DNA of 14,694 nt from Candidatus Rokuibacteriota bacterium (GTDB lineage Bacteria; Methylomirabilota; Methylomirabilia; Rokubacteriales; JACPHL01). The notes beneath the pieces were generated by a model. That model saw only the letters and a list, made by a program, of their open reading frames with translations. It was not told the DNA's origin and searched no databases. Of this stretch, positions 1-6,929 are shown piece after piece (positions within the stretch are counted from its first letter, which is position 1; every line of letters starts with the position of its first letter). The stretch covers positions 1 to 14,694 of the forward strand of contig JACPHL010000124.1 of NCBI GenBank assembly GCA_016188625.1, given 5' to 3'. The translations under genes were made by a program, and so were the position numbers.

Positions 1-44
1 CGACCAACCTGCTCAAGCTCCACCGGGTCGGCGAGCACCGCTAG
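1..44 (+). CDS. Possible 3' end of a plus-strand gene (last 13 codons and stop)
   Basis: Reading from base 3, the plus strand gives TNLLKLHRVGEHR followed by TAG at 42-44. The fragment is too short to assign. A TNLL-K-L pattern near a C-terminus vaguely recalls the recognition helix of Fis-type helix-turn-helix domains that end NtrC-family regulators, but that is only a guess. Support for a real gene end is positional: the dispersed repeat begins at the very next base after the stop, and the minus-strand operon ends far away at 403, so a convergent arrangement is plausible. An open stretch of 14 codons at this GC content could easily be chance. Confidence 0.3.
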   Translation, partial: TNLLKLHRVGEHR

Positions 45-117
45 ACCCCTCGGAGGGGGGCTGACGCCCCCCTTCCGAACCTCCCCCCAAGGGTGCGCGG
101 GCCAAGCCCGCGCTCGG
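45..117. repeat. Two-hairpin intergenic repeat, copy A
   Basis: This is the first of two copies; the other is at 8876-8948 in the same orientation. Bases 47-89 match 8878-8920 at 42 of 43 positions. Hairpin 1 pairs 51-54 (CGGA) and 55-61 (GGGGGGC) with 66-72 and 74-77, with T73 bulged and loop TGAC. Hairpin 2 pairs 95-102 (GCGCGGGC) with 106-113 around loop CAA, a perfect 8-bp stem. Its middle pair 99:109 is G:C here and C:G in copy B, a compensatory change that suggests the structure itself is selected. It sits between the possible plus-strand gene end and the end of the LPS operon, so it could act as a bidirectional terminator or RNA-stabilising element, though it has no T tract. It resembles REP-type elements in general form only. 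Confidence 0.8.
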
Positions 118-402
118 AGCGGACCGTCAGGAGCTGGGAGACAACCCCGCTTCTCCTACAGCCGCTCGGGGAGGTGCCGGCCCTGAGCGGAACGTTAAGC
201 GGAGCGGCGCGGGTCCCCGTCGTGAGCGAGCCGGGTGGGGAAGCCGGAGGACAGGCTCAGAACGAAGAAGGAGGGGCCCCGCCCGGCGAGCCACTGACGG
301 GTGCGCCGCGGAGCGTGTGGAGCGAGGGGTCGGCGCCTCCCCGGGCTGGGGGCCGAGAGCGCGCGGGCCGCATCGGCGGGACTCGGAATAGAACCCCGGG
401 GC
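118..402. other. Non-coding spacer downstream of the operon, with one strong hairpin
   Basis: No convincing gene is seen here on either strand. Open frames crossing it are proline/arginine/glycine-rich, as expected from GC-rich DNA, and those running on past 403 are out of frame with the glycosyltransferase gene. I looked for tRNA T-arm, SRP RNA, RNase P and tmRNA signatures and found none. The clearest structure is the inverted repeat at 162-190, listed separately. There is also a GGGGCCCC palindrome at 273-280 and several loose repeats of GCGGAGCG-like words. The most likely role is the 3' untranslated and termination region of the minus-strand operon. Confidence 0.6.
162..190. terminator. 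Stable hairpin in the operon's 3' spacer, possible terminator or RNA 3' end
   Basis: CCGCTCGGGG (162-171) pairs with CCCTGAGCGG (181-190), giving a 10-bp stem with one G-T wobble and a 9-base loop. It lies about 210 bases past the stop codon of the last operon gene and about 70 bases past repeat copy A. No run of T follows on either strand, so it is not a textbook intrinsic terminator. It could still be a factor-dependent stop, an RNA-stabilising hairpin, or chance in GC-rich DNA. Confidence 0.35.
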
Positions 403-1512
403 TCAGCCGAGCCGGCGGTAGAGGGCGAGGACTTCCTCCATGTGGCGGGACCAGGGGTAGGCCTCGACCGCGCGACGGGCACGCTCGCCCATCGCCTCGC
501 GGCGCTCCGGGTTGAGGAGGGTCGCCAGACAGACCGCGAGGCGCTGGAAGTCCGTCGGGTCCTCCACGACCCACCCGCTCCGCCCGGAGTCGAGCAGCTC
601 GGCCGAGCCGTTGGCGCCGGTGGTGACCACCGGCAGCCCTACCGCCATCGCCTCGAGGCAGGTGCTCGCGGCAGGGTCGTAAAGGGAGGGCAGGACAAAG
701 GCGTCCGCCGCGGCGTAGGCCGGCAGCGGATCGTCGAGTAGTCCGAGGAAGCTCACCCGGTCCTCCACGCCCAACGCCGCCGCCAGGCGCCGGTAGGGAC
801 CGACCCTCCCCGCCCCCGCCACGAGGAGGCGGAAGGCCCCCCGGAGCCCGGTGAGCGCCACTAGGAGCGGCCCGAGGCCCTTCCGCCGGAACCCGCTCCC
901 CATGAAGAGGAAGGCGGTCTCGTCGCCGAGGCCGAACCGCTGCCGGGCGGCTGGCCGGAGCGCCCGTCGGCGCTCCGGGTGGAACGCCTCGAGGTCCACC
1001 CCGGTCCGGATCAGCTCGATCGGAGCCGACGGCCGGTAGTGACGGCGGATCTCGCCCGCGACCTGCCGGGAGTTGGCGACGAGGACCCGGGCGCCGCCCT
1101 CGAAGACCCGCCGATCGAGGGCAAGGAGGACCCGGTGGAGAGGCCGCGCGGTGTCGAGAAGGGTCTCGTGGCGGGGCAGGTGCCGGCGGCGGCGGACGAG
1201 CCACTCCCGATGGACCCCCTCCCCTGCCCGGTAGACGTCCTGGGCGAGGATCCGGTCGAAGCTGTGCACCAGCCCCCCGGCGGCTCGTGCGACACGGGGG
1301 GCCAGCAGGGCAAAGAGCAGGAGGCGGATCGGCTTCGGGACCGGCGGGAGCGGGACCCGGCGGACCTCGACGCCCGGCGGGAGCCCCTCCCAGCGGTGGG
1401 CGATCACCGAAACCTCGATCCCGGCCTTCCGGAGCTCGGCGACGACGCGGGCGGCCACCCGCTCGGCCCCGCCGTGGGGCCGGAACTCCCGCCGGACCAC
1501 GGCCACCCTCAC
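403..1512 (-). CDS. Glycosyltransferase family 4, WaaG-like LPS core glycosyltransferase
   Basis: A 369-residue GT-B enzyme predicted to transfer a sugar from a nucleotide-sugar donor to the LPS core at the inner face of the cytoplasmic membrane. The N-terminal domain opens with MRVAVVRREFRPHGGAERV (glycine-rich acceptor-side loop at 13-15) and contains SFDRILAQDVYRAGEGVHREWL-type sequence around 84-105, close in pattern to E. coli WaaG. The C-terminal domain has GSGFRRKG (205-212), whose Arg/Lys pair normally contacts donor phosphates. The EX7E region reads DPAASTCLE, with Asp279 replacing the first Glu and Glu287 kept. The GTG start at 1510-1512 overlaps the previous gene's TGA in GTGA; a longer upstream frame only reads through that gene. 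It is the last gene of the operon. The WaaG assignment is by pattern, and the exact sugar and acceptor cannot be read from sequence. Confidence 0.85.
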   Translation of the reverse strand: MRVAVVRREFRPHGGAERVAARVVAELRKAGIEVSVIAHRWEGLPPGVEVRRVPLPPVPKPIRLLLFALLAPRVARAAGGLVHSFDRILAQDVYRAGEGVHREWLVRRRRHLPRHETLLDTARPLHRVLLALDRRVFEGGARVLVANSRQVAGEIRRHYRPSAPIELIRTGVDLEAFHPERRRALRPAARQRFGLGDETAFLFMGSGFRRKGLGPLLVALTGLRGAFRLLVAGAGRVGPYRRLAAALGVEDRVSFLGLLDDPLPAYAAADAFVLPSLYDPAASTCLEAMAVGLPVVTTGANGSAELLDSGRSGWVVEDPTDFQRLAVCLATLLNPERREAMGERARRAVEAYPWSRHMEEVLALYRRLG

Positions 1513-2615
1513 CCTCGGCCCCCCAGCAGTCCCGCGTAGAGCTCGACGAGGCGACGGGCCACCTCGCCGCCGGCGTAGCGCGCCTCGACCGCCCGGCGGG
1601 CGGCCCGGCCGAGGCCGCGCGCCAGGGCGGGATCGTCGAGGAGCCGGGCGATAGCCGCCGCCAGCGCCTCGGGGGCCTCGGGGGGGACCAGGAGCGCCGA
1701 CTCGCCGTCCACGAGGACCTCGGGGGCAACCCCCACGCGGGTCGCCACGATGGGGCATCCCGCCGCCATGTACTCGAAGTGCGCCCGCCCCATCCCCTCG
1801 GAGGTCCGTGACGGATAGACGGCGACGTCCAGGGCGCACAGGGCGGGGGGCAGAGGCTCCACATGGCCGGCGAGGATCACCCGCTCCCCGAGGCCCAGGC
1901 GCGCGATCTCCCTTCGGATCGCCGCCTCCTCCGGCCCCTGCCCCATCAGGAGGAAGCGGGCGGCTGGGACCCGGTGGGCGAGCCCGGCGACCGCCTCGAG
2001 GAAGGTGACGTGGCCCTTCATCGCGCGCAGCCCCGCCACCACCCCGACCAGCGGGGCCTTGTCAGGGATCCCGTAGATGCGCCGGACCGCCGTGCCGTCG
2101 AGGCCGGGGCGGAACGCCGCGGCATCCACCCCGCCGTGGAGGACGGCGAGTCGATCGGGCGGGAGCAGTCCCAGGGCGCGGTAGTGGGCGCCGATCGCCT
2201 CCGCCACCGCGACCACGAGCGCGGTCCTGGCGTAGAGCCAGCGGTTCAGGGGGTGGGGGCGGATCGGCCCGACGATGTGCCGCGTGCGGACGATCGGGAT
2301 CGGGGAGGGCGCCAGGGCGGCGAGCCAGTGCTCCTTGCCGCGGTGGACGTGGACCAGGTCGAATCGGGGGAGGAGGGTCCGGAGGGCGAAGAGGTCGCGA
2401 AGGTCCGAGGCGGGGGCGAGGCCGCCGGTGAGGCGCAGGGGGAGGAGGTCCCCCGCCCCCATCGCGGCCAGCTGCGCGAGGATCCTGGTCCCGTCCCTGA
2501 CCGCGAGGACGACCTCGTGGCCGAGCCGCCGCTGCTCGGCGACCATCCGCGCGGCCCAGTAGGCGTCGGAGCTCCAGCCCCGACAGCTCATGAGGTGGAG
2601 GATCCGGAGCTTCAC
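1509..2615 (-). CDS. Glycosyltransferase family 4 (third of three tandem paralogues)
   Basis: A 368-residue retaining GT-B glycosyltransferase of the GT4 type, probably acting in core or O-chain assembly. Residues 1-10 (MKLRILHLMS) form the first Rossmann strand, followed by the acceptor-side loop. HVHRGKEHWLAAL (89-101) and NRWLYARTALVVAVAEAI (124-141) are shared in pattern with the two upstream glycosyltransferases. GGVDAAAFRPGLDG (161-174) leads into the C-terminal domain. Arg197 and Lys200 in LRAMKGH fit the donor-phosphate pair, and Glu273/Glu281 form a complete EX7E motif. The GTG start (2613-2615) is fused to the preceding stop as GTGA, and the stop overlaps the next gene in the same way. 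Donor and acceptor are unknown. Confidence 0.88.
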   Translation of the reverse strand: MKLRILHLMSCRGWSSDAYWAARMVAEQRRLGHEVVLAVRDGTRILAQLAAMGAGDLLPLRLTGGLAPASDLRDLFALRTLLPRFDLVHVHRGKEHWLAALAPSPIPIVRTRHIVGPIRPHPLNRWLYARTALVVAVAEAIGAHYRALGLLPPDRLAVLHGGVDAAAFRPGLDGTAVRRIYGIPDKAPLVGVVAGLRAMKGHVTFLEAVAGLAHRVPAARFLLMGQGPEEAAIRREIARLGLGERVILAGHVEPLPPALCALDVAVYPSRTSEGMGRAHFEYMAAGCPIVATRVGVAPEVLVDGESALLVPPEAPEALAAAIARLLDDPALARGLGRAARRAVEARYAGGEVARRLVELYAGLLGGRG

Positions 2616-3727
2616 CGCCCCTCCCCGAGGAGGTCGCGGTAGATCGCCTCGACGCGGGCCGCCTGCCGCGCGGGCGCGAAGGCGGCCTCGACCCGCTGCC
2701 GCCCCGCGGCGCCCATCCGCCGGGCCCGCTCCGGGTCCGTGAGGAGCGTCTCGATGCGCGCCGCGACCGCTTCGGGGTCTCGCCCCTCCACCAGCCACCC
2801 GGTCTCGCCGTCCACCACCGTCTCGGGGAGGGCGCCAGCGCGGGCCGCCAGCACGGGGCGGCCCGCGGCCATCGCCTCCAGGGCCGCGCGGCAGGACTCC
2901 TCGGAGCCGGCGCCGAGCAGGACGAAGCAGTCCATGGCCGCCAGGGCCGCCGGGAGGTCCGCCTCCCGGTAGCCCGCGAAGCGGGCGGCGTCCTCGAGCC
3001 CGAGCCGTCGGATCTCCGCCTCGAGGCCCGGTCGCCCCTCTCCCTTCCCGACGATGAGGAGCCGGGCGACCGGCAGGCGCCCGCGGAGGCGGGCGAAGGC
3101 CTCGATCAACAGATCGTGGCCGCGCCCCGGGACCAGCCGCCCGACGGTCCCCACGACCGGCGCCTCGCCGAGCCCGAGCTCCGCGCGGATCGCCCGCCCG
3201 TCGAGCCCGGGAGGGAACCGCGCGAGGTCCACGGCCCCGCCGATCCGGTGGCGGCGGTCCGCGGGGAACACCGCCGCGAGGCGTCGCTCGATCGGCCCGG
3301 CCACGGCGATCGCGGCATCGGTCCGGCGGTAGAGCCAACGGTGCAGCGGATCGGCCTTGACCGCAGCCGCCCGGTGGAAGGTCCTCAGAAGCCGCGCGGG
3401 CGCGCCGCCCCTGGCGAGCCCGGCGAGCCAGTGGTCGTGGGAGAGGTGAGTGTGGACGATCTCGATCCCCTCGGACCGGATGAGCCGGCGCAGGACGACG
3501 AGGTCCCTCGCCAGCCGGAAAGGGTGGGCGGTCCGGTCGAGCGAGAGCCTTTCCACCAGCGGGAGCCCCTCGCCCCGGGCCGTTGCCTCGAGACGGTCCC
3601 CGCGGATGCACCCCAGGAGCACCCGGTGCCCGCGCTCCCGAAGCCCTCGGACGAGGGTGATGACGGGGTCGGCGCTCCCGGTCCACCAGCGGTTGGCGGC
3701 GAGGTGAAGGACCCGGAGCGGCCTCAT
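2612..3727 (-). CDS. Glycosyltransferase family 4 (second of three tandem paralogues)
   Basis: A 371-residue GT4-type GT-B enzyme with an ATG start overlapping the upstream stop as ATGA. The N-terminal domain begins MRPLRVLHLAANRWW. It shares HTHLSHDHWLAGLA (92-105), HRWLYRRTDAAIAVAGPI (129-146) and AVDLARFPPGLDG (165-177) with its neighbours, so the three are probably tandem duplicates. Glu276 and Glu284 make a full EX7E motif. One oddity is that the usual KGH of the donor site reads RGH (Arg202-Gly-His), a conservative Lys-to-Arg change. The N-terminal loop, TGSADP, also differs from the GG-type loop in the first paralogue. Both may reflect a different donor or acceptor. It lies in the LPS core block, but the linkage made cannot be deduced. 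Confidence 0.87.
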   Translation of the reverse strand: MRPLRVLHLAANRWWTGSADPVITLVRGLRERGHRVLLGCIRGDRLEATARGEGLPLVERLSLDRTAHPFRLARDLVVLRRLIRSEGIEIVHTHLSHDHWLAGLARGGAPARLLRTFHRAAAVKADPLHRWLYRRTDAAIAVAGPIERRLAAVFPADRRHRIGGAVDLARFPPGLDGRAIRAELGLGEAPVVGTVGRLVPGRGHDLLIEAFARLRGRLPVARLLIVGKGEGRPGLEAEIRRLGLEDAARFAGYREADLPAALAAMDCFVLLGAGSEESCRAALEAMAAGRPVLAARAGALPETVVDGETGWLVEGRDPEAVAARIETLLTDPERARRMGAAGRQRVEAAFAPARQAARVEAIYRDLLGEGR

Positions 3728-4806
3728 GGCCGGAGGAGGGCCCGGTAGAGGGCCTCCACCCGGTCGAGGACCGCCTCGGAGGAGTGACGGGAGAGCACGA
3801 GCGCCCGGCCCCGCTCGGCCCGCTCCCGGCTCGCGTCGGGCTCCTCGAGGACGCGCCGGAGCGCCCCCGCCAGCCGGTCGGGCTCCCCGGGCGGGACCAG
3901 GAGGCCGGTGACGCCGTCCTCGACGAGCTCGGCGATCCCCCCAGTGGCGGTCGCCACGACGGGGTGCGCCATGGCCATCGCCTGCAGGAGGGCCTGCGGG
4001 ATCCCCTCGGAGCGGAGCGAGGCGAGGACGACCACGTCCATGGCCGCCAGACACTCCGGGACGTCCCGCCGGAAGCCGAGGAAGTGGACCCGCGCCTCGA
4101 GCCCGCGCCGCTCCACCTCCGTCTCCAGCGTCGGCCGCCCGCTCCCGTCGCCGACCAGGAGGAGCCGGGCGTCGGGGTAGTGGGGGAGGAGCGCCCGGAA
4201 GGCCTCCAGGAGGTCGGCGTGGCCCTTCGAGGAGCGGAAGAAGGCGACGCACCCGAGGGTCGGCCAGCCGAGCCCCAGCTCCTTCCGCACCGTCTCCCCG
4301 CTCACCGCGGGCGAGAAGCGGGCGGGATCGACGCCGGCCGGCAGGGAGACGAGGCGCTCGGCCGGGACCCCGGCGGCGCGCAGGGCCGCCTCGACGCCGC
4401 GCCCGCTCGCGATGACCCGGTCGGCGAGGAGGGTGTAGACCGGGTTCCAGCGCCGCCGGACCGGGATCGAGACGTGGCGGCTCCTCACCACCGGGCGGCC
4501 GAGGAGCCGGCCCGCCAGCCCACCGAGCCAGGCGTCGATGGAGCTGTGGGTGTGGACCAGCTCCACGCCCTCGCGGACGAGGAGGGCGGCGAGCCCGGCG
4601 AGCGCCACGGGGTCCGCGGGCCCCCGCATCCGGAGCGGCCGCGCCTCGATCCCTTCCTGGCGGGCCTGGGCGAGGATCCGGGCCCCGGGCTGGCCGGCGA
4701 GCAGGACGCGCCACCCGCGCGCGACGAGCCCCCGGCACTCGGCGAGGGTCCGGATCTCCTGGCCGCCCCAGCCGGGCGAGGCCTCGGTGTGGAGCACGGT
4801 GCTCAC
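3724..4806 (-). CDS. Glycosyltransferase family 4 (first of three tandem paralogues)
   Basis: A 360-residue GT4-type GT-B enzyme. The N-terminal domain carries MSTVLHTEASPGWGGQE, with the GWGGQE acceptor-side loop at 12-17, and HTHSSIDAWLGGLA (85-98). The C-terminal domain carries AGVDPARF (157-164), FFRSSKGH (189-196, Arg191/Lys194) and SEGIPQALLQAM (266-277). In the last motif the second Glu of EX7E is Gln275; this variant occurs in some GT4 subgroups and need not mean inactivity. The GTG start at 4804-4806 overlaps the heptosyltransferase stop as GTGA. A frame extending upstream to 6183 only runs through the neighbouring gene. Coming directly after a heptosyltransferase, it most likely acts on the inner or outer core; its sugar specificity is unknown. 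Confidence 0.87.
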   Translation of the reverse strand: MSTVLHTEASPGWGGQEIRTLAECRGLVARGWRVLLAGQPGARILAQARQEGIEARPLRMRGPADPVALAGLAALLVREGVELVHTHSSIDAWLGGLAGRLLGRPVVRSRHVSIPVRRRWNPVYTLLADRVIASGRGVEAALRAAGVPAERLVSLPAGVDPARFSPAVSGETVRKELGLGWPTLGCVAFFRSSKGHADLLEAFRALLPHYPDARLLLVGDGSGRPTLETEVERRGLEARVHFLGFRRDVPECLAAMDVVVLASLRSEGIPQALLQAMAMAHPVVATATGGIAELVEDGVTGLLVPPGEPDRLAGALRRVLEEPDASRERAERGRALVLSRHSSEAVLDRVEALYRALLRP

Positions 4807-5825
4807 CGCCGCCTCCCCAGGCGCTCGCGGACCGCGCCGTAGACCTCCTCCACGGTGATCGCCCGCAGGCAGCGGTGATCGATCGGGCAGCGGCGGGCGA
4901 AGCAGGGCGCGCAGGGCGGCGGCTTCCAGAGCACGGCGTGGTCGGTCCCGAGCGGCGCGGTGAGTCGAGGGTCGGTGGGGCCGAAGAGCGCGACCACGGG
5001 GACGCCGCTCGCCGCGGCCACCTGGGTCGGGCCGGTGTCGCCGCCCACGAGGACGCTGAGCCTCGAGCAGAGCGCGGGGAGGAGCGCCGGACGATCCTCC
5101 CCCACCAGCGAGAGCGGGGGCTTCGCCATCGCCCGGCGGATCGCCTCGTAGAGCGGCCGCTCCCGGGGACTCCCCAGGAAGAGGACCGCGAGGCCGTCGC
5201 CCAGCAGGCGCTCGGCCAGCCGGGCGTAGGCGTCGAGCGGCCAGAGCTTGGAGGGGCCGAAGGCGGCGCCGAGCTGGATCCCGACGAGCGGCTCTCCCGG
5301 CACCACGCCCCGCTCGGCCAGGAGCCGGTCGGCCTCGGCCAGGCGTTCGGGCCCGATCGGAAGGCGCGGGGCGCGCTCCTCGGCCGCGAGGCCGAGCGGC
5401 CCGAGGAGGCGGAGGTAGGCCTCCACCTGATGGACCGGCCCCCGGGGCCTCGGGACGGGATGGGTCAGGAGGAGTCCGCGCCCGTCGGCGGCGTACCCGA
5501 CCCGGACGCGGGCCCCCGTGAGCCAGGCCTCGAGGGCCGAGCTGAAGGAGTTGGGGAGGAGCAGCGCCACGTCCACCCCCTCCCGTCGGAGGGCCCGCAT
5601 CTGGCGGAGCCGCTCGGCCCACCCCGACGCCCACGGCAGGATGCGGTCGGCGAGCGGCTCGCCCTCCAGGAGCTGGCCGGCCCAGGGGCCGAGCAGCAGG
5701 AGGTCGGCCCCGGGGAACCCCCGCCGGAGGGCCCGGAGCATCGGGGTCGCCATGACGGTATCGCCGAGCCAGTTCGGGCACCGGACCAGGATCCGCCGGA
5801 GGGCGGCGGCGGGTGGTGCCGTCAT
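4803..5825 (-). CDS. waaF: ADP-heptose:LPS heptosyltransferase (GT9, WaaF type)
   Basis: A 340-residue GT9 enzyme that adds L-glycero-D-manno-heptose from ADP-heptose to the inner LPS core. Supporting features are ILVRCPNWLGDTVMATPML (12-30) with the family's conserved Asp22, GIQLGAAFGPSKLWP (182-196) in the donor-binding domain, and GGDTGPTQVAAASGVPVVALFGPT (261-284). The heptosyltransferase II (waaF) assignment rests on PNWLGDTVM and full length. The C-terminus has four cysteines, C305, C308, C313 and C319 (PPCAPCFARRCPIDHRC), a feature of many non-enteric homologues but absent from E. coli WaaF; it could bind metal or form disulphides. The ATG start overlaps the lpxK stop as ATGA, and the stop overlaps the next gene as GTGA. 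The choice between heptosyltransferases I and II is not certain. Confidence 0.9.
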   Translation of the reverse strand: MTAPPAAALRRILVRCPNWLGDTVMATPMLRALRRGFPGADLLLLGPWAGQLLEGEPLADRILPWASGWAERLRQMRALRREGVDVALLLPNSFSSALEAWLTGARVRVGYAADGRGLLLTHPVPRPRGPVHQVEAYLRLLGPLGLAAEERAPRLPIGPERLAEADRLLAERGVVPGEPLVGIQLGAAFGPSKLWPLDAYARLAERLLGDGLAVLFLGSPRERPLYEAIRRAMAKPPLSLVGEDRPALLPALCSRLSVLVGGDTGPTQVAAASGVPVVALFGPTDPRLTAPLGTDHAVLWKPPPCAPCFARRCPIDHRCLRAITVEEVYGAVRERLGRRR

Positions 5826-6922
5826 CGGGGGAGGCCCAGGCGGGCGCGGAGGGCATCGCGCCAGGCCCCTGCCCCCTCGCCGAGGGCGAGACGGACTCTG
5901 AGCGCCCAGACGGGGAGCCCCGAGCCCCGGGGCAGCCGCACCGCGTCCTTCTCGGTGGTGATGGGCCCCTCGGCGCCGAGGGCCCTGGCCTGCGCCGCGA
6001 GCGCCCGGAGGTCGTCGGGGGCGTAGGGGTGGTGATCCGGGAAGGCGAGGAGGTCGAGGACGGGGAGCCCGGCGGCCCGGAGGGTGGCCCGGAACGAGTC
6101 GGGCGCGGCGATCCCCGCGAAGGCGAGGAGGCGCCGTCCGTCGAGGGCGGCCAGCGGCAGCCGTCGTCCCGTCGCCACCTCAAGGATCCCCTCCGGCTCG
6201 AGGCGCGCCAGGGCGCACGGCGCGGTCGGGTTCCACCGTCTGAGCTCAGCCCGGACCCGCTCGATCGCCGGGTCCGGGGCCTCGGCGTGGGTGATCACGA
6301 GGAGGTCGGCCCGGCCCGCGGCCCGCGCCGGCTCCCTGAGGCTCCCCCGCGGGAAGAGTCCGCCGCGCCCCCACGGCGCCTGCGCGCTCACCAGGAGGAC
6401 CTCGACGTCCTTGGCGAGGGTGCGGTGCCGGAAGCCGTCGTCCAGGAGGAGGACCGCCGGGCGGAAGCGCTCGAGGGCCCAGGCGCCCGCGCGGTAGCGG
6501 TGCGCGCCCACGACGACCGGCACGCCCGGCAGGCGCGCGGCCAGGAGGGAGGGCTCGTCCCCGGCCTCCTCGGGGCCGAGGAGGAGCCGCTGGCCGTCCG
6601 AGACGGCCTGGATCTCGGCCGTGCGGGCGCGGCGGTAGCCGCGGGAGAGGACGACCACCGGTGCGCCCGCGGCCTGAAGCTCGCGGGCCAGGAGCTCGAC
6701 CATCGGGGTCTTGCCCGTGCCGCCGAGGGTGAGGTTCCCGACGCTGATCACCCGACAGGGCAGGCGCCGGGTGCGGAGGACGCCGAGCCGGTAGAGGCCC
6801 GCCCGAAGCCGGAGCAGGATCCCGTAGCCGAGCGCGGCCACCGAGAGGAGCCCGGCCCAGGCGGGCGCGGGCTCGCGCTGCCACGCCCGGTGGAGACGTT
6901 CGGACCAGAGCGCCGCGCGCAT
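5822..6922 (-). CDS. lpxK: Tetraacyldisaccharide 4'-kinase, lipid A biosynthesis
   Basis: LpxK phosphorylates the 4' position of the tetraacyl disaccharide 1-phosphate, forming lipid IVA at the inner face of the cytoplasmic membrane. With the ATG at 6920-6922 it is 366 residues. A hydrophobic N-terminal segment (about 21-40) fits the membrane-associated helix. VGNLTLGGTGKTPMVELLAR (61-80) contains the P-loop, SRGYRR follows, and LLLDDGFRHRTLAKD carries the paired Asp residues expected of the family. The start is uncertain: a GTG at 6938-6940 would add six residues, overlap waaA by 11 bp and has GGAG about 10 bases upstream, whereas the ATG has no clear ribosome-binding site. It follows waaA directly and precedes the heptosyltransferase, matching a late lipid A/core order. 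Confidence 0.95.
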   Translation of the reverse strand: MRAALWSERLHRAWQREPAPAWAGLLSVAALGYGILLRLRAGLYRLGVLRTRRLPCRVISVGNLTLGGTGKTPMVELLARELQAAGAPVVVLSRGYRRARTAEIQAVSDGQRLLLGPEEAGDEPSLLAARLPGVPVVVGAHRYRAGAWALERFRPAVLLLDDGFRHRTLAKDVEVLLVSAQAPWGRGGLFPRGSLREPARAAGRADLLVITHAEAPDPAIERVRAELRRWNPTAPCALARLEPEGILEVATGRRLPLAALDGRRLLAFAGIAAPDSFRATLRAAGLPVLDLLAFPDHHPYAPDDLRALAAQARALGAEGPITTEKDAVRLPRGSGLPVWALRVRLALGEGAGAWRDALRARLGLPR

Positions 6923-6929
6923 GGGGCCA

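Noticed and set aside
118-402. tRNA, SRP RNA, RNase P or tmRNA in the left spacer
   Set aside because: No T-arm, CCA acceptor end or conserved core sequences of these RNAs could be found on either strand by eye.
301-741. Open frames at the left edge (93-515 and 301-741 plus, 195-482 minus) as possible small genes
   Set aside because: They are low complexity, have no ribosome-binding site, run into or across the 3' end of the last glycosyltransferase in the wrong frame, and cross the structured spacer.
1509-3686. Very long minus-strand frames (for example 1509-3686, 2612-4738, 3724-6183) as fused proteins
   Set aside because: Homologous sequence starts only at the internal GTG/ATG codons that overlap the previous stop. 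The upstream parts are out-of-frame reads of the neighbouring genes, so these are not fusions.
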